Source: an uncultured Chloroflexota bacterium
GTDB taxonomy: Bacteria; Chloroflexota; Dehalococcoidia; UBA3495
DNA: 5,436 nucleotides
Reading direction: 5' to 3'
Assembly (NCBI GenBank): GCA_913020235.1
Contig: CAJWBT010000180.1
Coordinates: forward strand, 1-5,436
Of the stretch, positions 1-5,171 are shown piece after piece. The position numbers and the translations under genes were made by a program. Positions within the stretch are counted from its first letter, which is position 1. Each line of letters opens with the position of its first letter. A model generated the notes under the pieces. That model saw only the letters and a list, made by a program, of their open reading frames with translations, did no database searches and was not told the DNA's origin.

Positions 1-294
1 AAGGCCACTTGGGGGCACCCTGAATCCTCGAGTGATTCAAGCTTTGTGGGCCCTACGGTGGGCACATTCACTGCTGAAGGCGCTATACCGGGGGTCGACG
101 CAGCGAATCAGCCGCTGCTCTGCCGAAAGTGCACAGAGCAAGGCCAGAGGGAATGGGGCGGCCTGAGTGACGACGAGTTGACTGAAATACAGGATGGCGT
201 AGATACCCTTAAGAGCATGCTGGCACTAATCCGGGTGGGCTTCAAACCGCAGGAAGCAGGTGACATTTTGGAGTCTCAGAATAACGATGAATAA
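1..294 (+). CDS. Hypothetical protein, C-terminal part (5' end off the window)
   Basis: The frame is open from the first base of the window to a TAA at 292-294, giving 97 residues. It is probably the end of a longer gene, because the only early in-frame start (GTG at 46) has no Shine-Dalgarno site in front of it. I do not recognise the family. The N-terminal half is rich in Gly, Ser and Pro and holds a single CRKC (C-x-x-C) motif near residues 41-44 of the visible part. The C-terminal half is acidic and looks helical, with LSDDELTEIQDGVDTLKSML followed by GFKPQEAGDIL and a polar tail. This resembles a real soluble protein end, not a chance frame. A phage structural protein tail is one possibility, but nothing specific supports it. 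No T-tracted terminator follows; a short palindrome lies just downstream at 302-315. Confidence 0.5.
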   Translation, partial: KATWGHPESSSDSSFVGPTVGTFTAEGAIPGVDAANQPLLCRKCTEQGQREWGGLSDDELTEIQDGVDTLKSMLALIRVGFKPQEAGDILESQNNDE

Positions 295-724
295 AATCCT
301 AGTCATTCCAATGACGTGAACCTTCCCCCGCGCCAGGCCCGCCGGCGGTCTTCCAAGCTCGAGCGGGAAGGGCCGGCGCCCATGTTGCTTGCGGGAACCC
401 CGCCCTGCCTGAGCCAGGGGCTAAGACCACAGAAAAAGACGGCACATAACTGAGCAAGTTTCGCTGGGCTCATATCTATGTGTGACACACCGCTGAGGCC
501 GGGATGCATGCAAAGCAGGTGTTCCCCCGCTGAGCTGTACCCCAAGGTATTTGTGGCCAACCGGCGAACCCCGCTGAAAAGGAGCCTCGCCGCCGGCGCA
601 TATGCCAGATCAATTGATTATGCGTCTGATTGGCAGACCGCGGTACGCTCGGACCGCCCGAAAAGCCGGGCCACGTCTGGGGCGTCCCGGTGGCCGCGAC
701 CGTTTCTCAGGGGCCAGGGGCCTA
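295..724. other. Gene-free stretch with scattered palindromes
   Basis: I see no convincing gene here on either strand. Open frames exist, but their translations are Arg/Pro/Ser-rich and lack ribosome sites at usable spacing. Small symmetric elements can be seen: GTCATT-cc-AATGAC at 302-315, the 10-bp palindrome ATCAATTGAT at 609-618, and GGCCAC (669-674) opposite GTGGCC (690-695). The two palindromes could be protein-binding sites, but nothing next to them identifies a promoter. Confidence 0.4.
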
Positions 725-832
725 TCAGTAAAGGCTGTCGACAATCGCGTAGGACACGAGGACCGCGATCGACAGTATGGCCCCCACTAGCAAGGGCGTG
801 CCCATTGTGGGTAGTAGTTTCTTTATCAGCAT
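725..832 (-). CDS. Possible small single-span membrane protein (35 aa)
   Basis: Reading on the minus strand from ATG at 830-832 to TGA at 725-727 gives 35 residues. The chain begins MLIKKLLPTM, with two lysines near the start. A long hydrophobic stretch follows, about residues 14-32 (PLLVGAILSIAVLVSYAIV), ending in DSLY. This is a classic single transmembrane helix with the positive end probably inside. The start is supported by GGGAG (838-842 on the minus strand) with five bases before ATG. The frame stays open upstream to 1042, but that extension is Arg/Pro-rich and unconvincing. The 3' part of the gene also forms an inverted repeat (735-775), so the sequence may have an RNA role instead. 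I do not recognise a family. It could be a small membrane regulator or toxin-like peptide, or a chance frame. Confidence 0.35.
   Translation of the reverse strand: MLIKKLLPTMGTPLLVGAILSIAVLVSYAIVDSLY
735..775. repeat. 12-bp bulged inverted repeat within the small ORF
   Basis: CTGTCGA (735-741) pairs with TCGACAG (769-775). After a three-base bulge (742-744), TCGCG (745-749) pairs with CGCGA (764-768), leaving a 14-base loop. Twelve paired positions lie within 41 bases. No T-run follows on either strand, so it is not an intrinsic terminator. Confidence 0.45.
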
Positions 833-904
833 CTCAACTCCCATCACCCATTCATAGTAAACCCCAAGCCGCCTATTCAGAATCGCCCACAAGAGTGATC
901 TAAG

Positions 905-1184
905 GGGTGAGGAAAGGGTTAGCTCTCGGCCCGGAGCCGTCGGCCACGGGCTAGGCGAATAGCAGCACCGCGACCGGAAAGGCCGGAGAATATGGCACGC
1001 CCGGCGGCCGAGCCGAGGCAGCAGGTATTCGGCCGTGGTCAAAGTTCATCAATCGCCGGCCCAGACGGTGCTGGATTTGACAGCACCGACGGCGGCGAGT
1101 ACCTTTAGGTTCCTCGCCGGAACGTGCCTGAACCGGCGTTGGACACTATCTTGTGACGGCTTCCAGACAAGCAAGGAGGATATT
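905..1184. other. Upstream region of the CMD-like gene
   Basis: There is no gene apart from the poorly supported upstream extensions of the two flanking frames. One clear inverted repeat is CGGCCGA (1005-1011) with TCGGCCG (1029-1035) and a 17-base loop. A candidate sigma-70 promoter (1077-1105) and the ribosome site (1173-1179) of the gene starting at 1185 lie to its right. Confidence 0.4.
1077..1105 (+). promoter_or_regulatory. Candidate sigma-70 promoter of the CMD-like gene
   Basis: A perfect -35 hexamer TTGACA (1077-1082) is followed after exactly 17 bases by TACCTT (1100-1105). The latter keeps the most conserved -10 positions (T1, A2, T6) but misses the other three. Transcription would begin near 1112, giving a leader of about 73 bases before the GTG at 1185. 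The -35 and the spacing are good; the -10 is weak. Confidence 0.35.
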
Positions 1185-1742
1185 GTGGCCAGATTGCCCA
1201 TAGCCACGGTCTACAGCGTTCCGGAAGACCAACGGACCGGGTTCGACGAGATCGTACAGCGCCACGGGTCGGTTCCCCGCTACGGTCCCGGTTCGGTCAT
1301 GATCCACGTCCCACTGGCCAGCCACTGGGCGACAGGCTTGAACCAATACTTGCGCAACCAGTCGTCTCTTCCCAAGAAGGTACAAGAGCTGGGCATGCTG
1401 GTTACCGCCCGGGAGTTGGACTGTCAGCACATATGGAACGCCCACGCGGGGTCGGCCCGCACCGCCGGTCTGCGGGATGACATCGTCGACGCCTTGCGGG
1501 ACAAGACGGAACTCTCCGGTCTTGCGCCCGATGAAGCCGCCGTCGTGAACTACGGGCGGGAGCTGTTTCGGACCCATCGCGCGAGCCAGGGTGTCTTCCA
1601 GGCGGTACAGGAGCAGTTCGGCGTCCGGGGAGCCGTGGAGCTGACCCTCCTCCTGGGCAACTACAGCCTGCTGGCAATCGCCATCAACGCCTTCGATACG
1701 GACCTGGTCCCGGAAAGGACCGAGCCACTCCTACCCATCTAG
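1185..1742 (+). CDS. Carboxymuconolactone decarboxylase/AhpD-like family protein
   Basis: This is a 185-residue protein of the AhpD-like superfamily (CMD fold), an all-helical family that includes carboxymuconolactone decarboxylases, peroxidase-associated AhpD and many proteins of unknown substrate. The signature spans about residues 67-105: QELGMLVTARELDCQHIWNA, then H87, A91 and AGLRDDIVDAL. This matches the usual pattern of E-L-x-x-L-x-x-A-R, an aromatic/Trp before His, and A-x-x-A-G-L. Only one Cys (C80) sits where true AhpD proteins have CxxC, so a thiol-disulfide peroxidase-partner role is unlikely. A second helical repeat ends with VELTLLLGNYSLLAIAINAF, also typical. The GTG at 1185 is chosen because AAGGAGG (1173-1179) lies five bases upstream. 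A longer reading from GTG 1035 adds 50 residues that do not look like this family. The gene stands alone; its substrate is not evident. Confidence 0.85.
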   Translation: MARLPIATVYSVPEDQRTGFDEIVQRHGSVPRYGPGSVMIHVPLASHWATGLNQYLRNQSSLPKKVQELGMLVTARELDCQHIWNAHAGSARTAGLRDDIVDALRDKTELSGLAPDEAAVVNYGRELFRTHRASQGVFQAVQEQFGVRGAVELTLLLGNYSLLAIAINAFDTDLVPERTEPLLPI

Positions 1743-1962
1743 CCACGGGGCAAGTCCGAGCCCAAACACGGACCTATCCCTACCCGTCCCCATCCGGCCG
1801 ATGCGATGGGACGCCCCGCGGCATTCCGTCACGGGCGAGGGGTTGGACACTACCGCCATTGGGGCGGCGGGTCGCTAAACCACCCCGCCGGCGCCGCATC
1901 ATGGCTTCCTGTTCCGGCCCCTGGCGTCCGAGAAACTATCACAACACTCTCACAAAACTGCC

Positions 1963-1990
1963 TTGCGCTCTGCCTCAACCCCGCTATCCT
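1963..1990 (+). promoter_or_regulatory. Weak candidate promoter before hairpin pair
   Basis: TTGCGC (1963-1968), a 16-base spacer and TATCCT (1985-1990) form a weak sigma-70-like pair. A transcript from here would start close to the hairpins at 2001-2049. No gene follows in the same direction, so the only candidate product would be a small RNA. Confidence 0.2.
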
Positions 1991-2049
1991 GTAAGAGGAG
2001 ACAGGAAGTTGGACAAGATCAGGAACATCCGAGCCGGATCTAACTGATC
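1987..2049 (+). repeat. Two adjacent hairpins, one two-tier and symmetric
   Basis: TCCTGT (1987-1992) pairs with ACAGGA (2001-2006), with AGAGGAG exposed in the loop. Next to it, GATCAG (2017-2022) pairs with CTGATC (2044-2049). Inside a 4x4 internal loop, ATCCG (2027-2031) pairs with CGGAT (2035-2039) around a three-base loop. A 12-codon mini-ORF (TTG 2009 to TGA 2047) runs through the second hairpin and has AGAGGAG upstream, but it is too short to call a gene. Confidence 0.35.
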
Positions 2050-2250
2050 AGCGTCACTGTCACCTTGGATCGGCCGGGCGATGGGTCTGGCCGGGTTGCC
2101 GGGCCGTTTGAACTTCTGCCCACCCACTCTTGGATGAGATCTCGCTGGGAATAAATGGCGCCGTCAAGAGGCATAGAAAGGTGAGAACAGTGTAACCTGC
2201 TCCGAGAATTACTCCTGGCCTGGCTTTAATGGCGTGCTCGGTAGGTGTAG

Positions 2251-2399
2251 GGGACCAAGGTTCCCTGCCGGGGGCCTCGGGGTTTCCCCCGGTGTCTTCC
2301 GGAGTGTCGGCGGGTGCGGAAAGAGCAATGTCACTGGAGCCTCCAGGCTTCTAAGTCGGCCCCGCCTCCCGGCACCTTGCTGCCAGGGGGCGGGGCCGA
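2251..2399. repeat. Cluster of GC-rich hairpins, including a 19-bp stem
   Basis: Consecutive inverted repeats are: GGGGACC-aa-GGTTCCC from 2250; CCGGGGG (2268-2274) with CCCCCGG (2286-2292); TTCCG (2297-2301) with CGGAA (2317-2321); GGAGCC with GGCTTC around 2336-2351; and TCGGCCCCGCC (2356-2366) with GGCGGGGCCGA (2389-2399). The last continues inward with a T-G pair, two C-G pairs, one C-A mismatch and GGCA/TGCC around a six-base loop. That makes about 19 positions with one mismatch. No T-run follows on either strand. It may be a 3' structure for the minus-strand genes, a REP-like element or a small RNA. Confidence 0.45.
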
Positions 2400-2434
2400 G
2401 ACTGTTTGAAGCCACGCCCCTTCTGCCCAAGTAG

Positions 2435-2542
2435 TCAAGCCCGTTTATCAGGTGGCGCCGGCGTGACCTGCCAGCGCCGCGTCTTGGCTTCGATATACTC
2501 CTCCCCTCCCCGGACCCTCATGTCGACGATGATGAGCGCCAT
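2435..2542 (-). pseudogene. Coding-like segment after the MFS stop; short gene or C-terminal remnant
   Basis: On the minus strand, the frame ending at TGA 2435-2437 reads like protein over about 50 codons. Upstream of the only ATG (2540-2542) it contains KYAYATSLTWAINLK; downstream it reads MALIIVDMRVRGGEEYIEAK, then TRRWQV and a Pro-rich tail. Third codon positions are almost all G or C, as expected of a real gene in GC-rich DNA. The problem is the start: the ATG has no clear ribosome site, and the open frame reaches back into the MFS 3' end (to a TGA at 2651-2653) without any ATG, GTG or TTG. It may be a 35-residue gene, the end of a degraded gene whose front was lost, or an overlapping gene with an unusual start. 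I do not recognise the family. The boundaries given are ATG to stop; the coding-like signal continues to about 2585. Confidence 0.4.
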
Positions 2543-2585
2543 TTTCAGGTTGATGGCCCACGTCAGACTCGTTGCGTAGGCGTAC

Positions 2586-3920
2586 TTAGCCGGCGTTGCC
2601 GGCGTCCGCCGCTTCCGCCGGTTCCCAGGTGAGCTGGGGTGGCTTCTGTATCAGCAGGAAGCACACGCTGGCCACGGCGGCGAAGATGATCGCACCCAAC
2701 AGGGCCGGGCTGTGGGTGCCATACCGATCCTTGACCCAGCCGGTGAAAAGGGGCGAGCCGACCTGGGCCCAGCTATGGGAAAAGGTAACGATGCCCCGCA
2801 GGGTGGCAAACCGGTCCCGGCCGTAGTACTCGCCCAGGGCCGCCCAGATGATGACCCCGGCGCCGTCCCCCAATCCTTCCAGGAGAACAAACAGCAGTAC
2901 CAGGAGTGTCCCCATTCCACCCCAGGAACCCAGCAGGAGGCATAGGAACGCCACGCTCTCCAGAGCCAGCGTCGCAGCCAGCATCCAGGACTTGGACCAC
3001 CGGTCCCCCAGGTACCCCAACGAGAGACGCGCGACAAAGTTGATGCCGAACATCAGGCCGAGAAGATTGGCGGCGGTCTGCTCGCTGACGCCCTTGCTCT
3101 CCACCAGGATGGGGACGATGTTTACCTGGATGCCCATGGTGGCAATCTGTCGTAGCCCGGCGCCCAGGAGCAGGAGCCAGTAGGCCCGGGTACGGAGCGC
3201 TTCGGAGACCGTGTAGTCCCGGATCTCGTCGTATCGTCCCGGCCGGCCTGGCCCACTGGCAGCCACCACCGGAGGGGTGAGGTCGCCGTCGGGGAGCAGT
3301 CCCTTGTCCTCCGGCCGGTTGCGAAAGATCAATGTCAGAGGCAGGATGCCAACCAGGTATGCCGCACCGGCGACGAAGACCGCCCACTGCCAGCTAACCC
3401 TCAAGATAATCAGGGAGACCAGGGGCACCATCACCAGCCCTCCCAGCGAGGCGACGGCCGCCATCATCGAAATGGCCAGGGAGCGGCGGCGGCGGAACCA
3501 GTTATTCATACCGGCGAACATCGCGTGCTGGAAGGCGACGGTGTTGCCCAGGGATATCATGCCCAGGTAAACCAGGGCAAAGCTCCAGAAGCTGTTGACG
3601 AACCGGGAAAAGACGAGGTAGCCGGCGGCGGCCAGGATGATACCGGCCACCAGCAGGGTCCGGTTGCCGAAGCGGTCGATGGCCCACCCCGCCGCCGGCC
3701 CTTCCAGACCCCCCTCGGCCCTGGCGATGGAGAATACCAGGGCGGTCTGGGCGTCGGATAGGTCCAGGTGGTCCCGTACCGGCCTGAAAAAGACGGCAAA
3801 GCCCCGGAAAAAGATGCCGCTGGCGAAGAAGATCATGGCGGAGGAAGCCGCCACCACCCACCAGCCATAAAAGATACCCGAGTTCCGGCGCCTTCCGGTG
3901 TCAGACTCTACGTGGGCCAA
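2586..3920 (-). CDS. MFS permease, oxalate:formate antiporter/monocarboxylate-like
   Basis: This is a complete 444-residue major facilitator superfamily transporter in the cytoplasmic membrane. The N-terminal FYGWWVVAAS (about 17-26) opening the first helix is typical of the oxalate:formate antiporter/monocarboxylate porter branch, as is RPEDKGLLPDGD (about 202-213) at the start of the central cytoplasmic loop. The loop 2-3 motif is GWAIDRFGNR (78-87), with a counterpart GYLGDRWSK (302-310) in the second half. Basic WFRRRR (141-146) lies in the loop after helix 4. About twelve hydrophobic segments can be counted, six before and six after the central loop (about 200-245). The start is TTG at 3920, with CGGAG ending six bases upstream; an earlier start is unlikely because a terminator hairpin stands directly before that site. 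The substrate is unknown; a small carboxylate is the family-based guess. It lies downstream of, and parallel to, the TPP-enzyme gene. Confidence 0.93.
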   Translation of the reverse strand: MAHVESDTGRRRNSGIFYGWWVVAASSAMIFFASGIFFRGFAVFFRPVRDHLDLSDAQTALVFSIARAEGGLEGPAAGWAIDRFGNRTLLVAGIILAAAGYLVFSRFVNSFWSFALVYLGMISLGNTVAFQHAMFAGMNNWFRRRRSLAISMMAAVASLGGLVMVPLVSLIILRVSWQWAVFVAGAAYLVGILPLTLIFRNRPEDKGLLPDGDLTPPVVAASGPGRPGRYDEIRDYTVSEALRTRAYWLLLLGAGLRQIATMGIQVNIVPILVESKGVSEQTAANLLGLMFGINFVARLSLGYLGDRWSKSWMLAATLALESVAFLCLLLGSWGGMGTLLVLLFVLLEGLGDGAGVIIWAALGEYYGRDRFATLRGIVTFSHSWAQVGSPLFTGWVKDRYGTHSPALLGAIIFAAVASVCFLLIQKPPQLTWEPAEAADAGNAG

Positions 3921-3931
3921 TCGCCACTCCG

Positions 3932-3956
3932 AAAAAAGGCCCGCTTTGGGGCGGGC
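3932..3956 (-). terminator. Intrinsic terminator just before the MFS ribosome site
   Basis: Read on the minus strand, GCCCGC (3956-3951) and GCGGGC (3944-3939) form a six-bp all-GC stem with loop CCCAAA. It is followed by one C and six T's (3937-3932). The MFS Shine-Dalgarno site CGGAG begins at once (3931-3927), and the TTG start is 11 bases beyond the last T. It can end transcripts from the TPP gene, but it lies about 275 bases past that gene's stop. As placed, it would act as an attenuator in the MFS leader. Confidence 0.75.
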
Positions 3957-3968
3957 TGCTCGCCAAAC

Positions 3969-4011
3969 GCGGCAACCGGCCGGCGGGTGAGGTCAGCGGG
4001 GCCTTTGCCGC
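3969..4011 (-). promoter_or_regulatory. Possible antiterminator/alternative fold in the MFS leader
   Basis: On the minus strand AAAGGCCCCGC (4006-3996) is complementary to GCGGGCCTTT (3944-3935), the 3' arm and first T's of the terminator, over ten pairs with one bulged C. The two pairings exclude each other. A second option is a hairpin between GCGGCAA (4011-4005) and TTGCCGC (3975-3969), which overlaps the first segment by two bases and would enclose the rest in its loop. This is the layout of a terminator/antiterminator switch, but GC-rich sequence makes chance pairing easier. Confidence 0.35.
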
Positions 4012-4015
4012 ACCA

Positions 4016-4045
4016 ATCTTAGCTTGACGGGGCGAGGTCGCGCAA
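4016..4045 (-). promoter_or_regulatory. Weak candidate promoter for the MFS gene
   Basis: On the minus strand TTGCGC (4045-4040), 18 bases and TAAGAT (4021-4016) resemble -35 and -10 boxes (three and four matches of six). Transcription would start near 4009 and pass through the alternative-fold segment and the terminator before the MFS start. The -35 box overlaps one arm of an inverted repeat (4040-4081). Confidence 0.3.
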
Positions 4046-4081
4046 CGTTTACCGGCGTTCAAACGAAGAGCTTCGTTGCGC
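4040..4081. repeat. Nested inverted repeats upstream of the MFS gene; possible operator
   Basis: GCGCAACG (4040-4047) is the exact complement of CGTTGCGC (4074-4081). The right-hand part also contains the quasi-palindrome AACGAAG-ag-CTTCGTT (4062-4077), a 7-bp dyad with a two-base centre. A 16-bp dyad of this kind suits a dimeric repressor site. It overlaps or adjoins the candidate MFS -35 box. No regulator gene is visible in the window. Confidence 0.35.
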
Positions 4082-4154
4082 CGGGAGTGGACCACGAACC
4101 GGCCGGGCTACCGGTCTGCCATTGCCTTCTTCCGTATCATCGGCGTTTCCGGCC

Positions 4155-4218
4155 TGACCGGTTCCTCCAGTCCGGTCAACGCAGGTTCCACCCAGCCGCC
4201 GCGGCCTGCTTTGGGTGG
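4155..4218 (-). promoter_or_regulatory. Two hairpins after the TPP-enzyme stop codon
   Basis: CCACCC (4188-4193) with GGGTGG (4213-4218), and TGACCGG (4155-4161) with CCGGTCA (4172-4178), form perfect 6- and 7-bp stems. The first begins 13 bases after the TPP gene stop on the minus strand. Neither is followed by a T-run, so they may protect the 3' end of the mRNA or assist Rho-dependent ending. Confidence 0.3.
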
Positions 4219-4231
4219 CCGGAGAACATCA

Positions 4232-4831
4232 CTACTTGGCCCCGAACTCCTTCAGCAGATTGATAATGGGCCGTGGGACCTGCGGAGCTACCTGTCCTCC
4301 CGGGGAACGCTCTCCGGGGCCGCGGATGTCGGGAACAGTCTTGATGCACACCAATACCGGCCCATCCTGGTTCAGGATTTCGTCGATCCGAACGGTGAAC
4401 TCTTCCAGATCGTCAAATTCGTAGGTTTGAGCGTAGCCGGCGGCTCTGGCCAGGGCTGAATAAGAGCTGGCGCCGCGCCCCGGAATCTCCTGGCCTCCCG
4501 TGGTGGCATAGACGCCGTTGTCCATGACGAAATGGCAGAAATTCTTGGGTCCTTTGTTGGCGATGGTGACCAAGCTGCCCAGGTTCATCAACAAGCTGCC
4601 GTCGCCGTCGAGCAGCATTACTTTGACCGACGGTTGGGCCAGGCAAAAGCCCAGGGCAAACGACGATGCTTTACTCATGGCGAAGGGGAAATCGTTGGTC
4701 CCAATGGGCACATCACGCTCCGGGTTCCGGGTCACCCGGGCCCACGGGGCCGCAGTGCGAAAAACCGGCATCACCACGGCGTCCCCGCGATGCTTCTCCA
4801 GAAGCCGCAACATCTCCATCTGCTCTATCAA
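4232..4831 (-). CDS. TPP-binding subunit of a 2-oxoacid decarboxylase (ComE/phosphonopyruvate decarboxylase-like)
   Basis: This 199-residue protein matches the pyrophosphate-binding (C-terminal) domain of thiamine-diphosphate enzymes, as found in the separate beta subunit of sulfopyruvate decarboxylase (ComE) and in phosphonopyruvate decarboxylase. The TPP/metal motif begins GDGSLLMNLGSL at G76 and ends at DN (104-105), followed by GVYATTGGQ. In the family this motif holds Mg2+ and the diphosphate. Upstream, AMSKASSFALGFCLAQP (51-67) corresponds to the family's G-S-M-G-x-A-S-x-x-L-G-L-A segment. Length fits a beta subunit and both ends look complete. The start is TTG 4831, six bases after GGAGG (4842-4838). 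Such subunits need a pyrimidine-binding partner to build the active site, usually encoded directly upstream; none is present in the 550 bases before this start. The exact 2-oxoacid (sulfopyruvate, phosphonopyruvate or other) cannot be told. Confidence 0.85.
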   Translation of the reverse strand: MIEQMEMLRLLEKHRGDAVVMPVFRTAAPWARVTRNPERDVPIGTNDFPFAMSKASSFALGFCLAQPSVKVMLLDGDGSLLMNLGSLVTIANKGPKNFCHFVMDNGVYATTGGQEIPGRGASSYSALARAAGYAQTYEFDDLEEFTVRIDEILNQDGPVLVCIKTVPDIRGPGERSPGGQVAPQVPRPIINLLKEFGAK

Positions 4832-5015
4832 CTTCGACCTCCATCAGGCATGACAAGACAGGCGAAATGCCAGCCGCGCGCCGGAATAGTGTTGCCGCTT
4901 TCCACGGGGGCCTAGACCCCAGATGAGTTTACTTCATGGGAGCCAATATTCTACAACTCCGGTGGTGTCCCCTGCCGGCCGAAGTCGGGTAACCTGTAAA
5001 ATTTGTTTTGACATC

Positions 5016-5084
5016 TGGCTTGCCACACCTCCGGCGGGGCAACACAGCCTTCCCTTTCTCCCAGTGACTCGGTGTGGCAAGCCA
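5016..5084. repeat. Perfect 14-bp inverted repeat with 41-base centre
   Basis: TGGCTTGCCACACC (5016-5029) is exactly complementary to GGTGTGGCAAGCCA (5071-5084). After one mismatch (5015/5085), three more positions pair outward (5012-5014 with 5086-5088, one of them T-G). No T-run follows on either strand, and no target-site duplication flanks it. It may be a structured transcript, a paired binding site or a remnant of a small mobile element. Confidence 0.65.
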
Positions 5085-5138
5085 CGTGCTGAACGCCAGT
5101 TTCAGGGTAAGCGCGTCAAATCTATTGTGCAAATATGA

Positions 5139-5167
5139 TTGGCTGTAGCCCCGGACTCATTTGTTAT
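5139..5167 (+). promoter_or_regulatory. Candidate sigma-70 promoter of the thiolase gene
   Basis: TTGGCT (5139-5144, four of six) and TGTTAT (5162-5167, four of six) are separated by 17 bases in the AT-rich part of the intergenic region. Transcription would begin near 5174, giving a leader of about 208 bases that takes in nearly the whole hairpin series at 5172-5345. Confidence 0.4.
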
Positions 5168-5171
5168 GTAA

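Larger units (their letters stand above)
1743..2434. other. Long gene-free region rich in hairpins
   Basis: About 690 bases separate the CMD-like gene from the coding-like minus-strand segment at 2435. The open frames here translate to Pro/Arg/Gly-rich sequence with no motif, so I call none of them. The region holds many inverted repeats. Examples are GTCCG/CGGAC (1754-1758/1769-1773), CGGCGGG/CCCGCCG (1865-1871/1884-1890), the two-tier hairpin at 2017-2049, and a cluster from 2251 to 2399. There is no hairpin followed by a T-run, so the CMD-like gene has no evident intrinsic terminator. Confidence 0.5.
3921..4231 (-). other. Region between TPP-enzyme gene and MFS gene
   Basis: No gene is visible in these 311 bases. 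Reading on the minus strand from the TPP stop, there are two hairpins (4188-4218 and 4155-4178), a nested set of inverted repeats (4040-4081), a weak promoter-like pair (4016-4045), a segment complementary to the terminator 3' arm (3996-4006), and the terminator itself. The arrangement suggests separate control of the MFS gene instead of simple co-transcription. Confidence 0.45.
4832..5171. other. Divergent intergenic region, TPP-enzyme side
   Basis: No gene is supported here. In particular, the frames running into the TPP gene start do not resemble an alpha (pyrimidine-binding) subunit. The region holds the 14-bp inverted repeat at 5016-5084, an AT-rich patch around 5115-5140, and a candidate promoter for the thiolase (5139-5167). 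TTGACA at 5008-5013 has no matching -10 box. No convincing promoter for the TPP gene was found. Confidence 0.45.

Noticed and set aside
303..560. 85-codon open frame on the minus strand
   Set aside because: No Shine-Dalgarno site, no recognisable motif, and composition typical of chance frames in GC-rich DNA.
478..903. 141-codon open frame on the plus strand
   Set aside because: Its translation is rich in Arg, Ser and Pro with no motif, it has no ribosome site, and it runs antisense to the better small membrane-protein frame.
1035..1184. N-terminal extension of the CMD-like protein to GTG 1035
   Set aside because: The added 50 residues do not fit the family, the candidate promoter lies inside them, and the strong AAGGAGG site points to GTG 1185.
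1806..2047. Two overlapping 62-codon frames on the plus strand
   Set aside because: Low-complexity Pro/Arg/Gly translations, no ribosome sites at correct spacing, and no motifs.
2209..2434. Overlapping open frames on both strands
   Set aside because: They mirror each other across the GC-rich hairpin cluster; neither has a start signal or protein-like sequence.
5008..5013. Perfect TTGACA as a promoter
   Set aside because: No -10-like hexamer occurs 15-19 bases downstream; the sequence there is CCGGCG-rich and forms the inverted repeat.
5016..5084. MITE or insertion sequence with terminal inverted repeats
   Set aside because: At 69 bases it is very short, the flanks show no target-site duplication, and no second copy is in the window; kept only as an inverted repeat.
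4843..5132. Alpha (pyrimidine-binding) subunit gene upstream of the TPP subunit
   Set aside because: Frames on the minus strand here are short or interrupted and show none of the expected family sequence.
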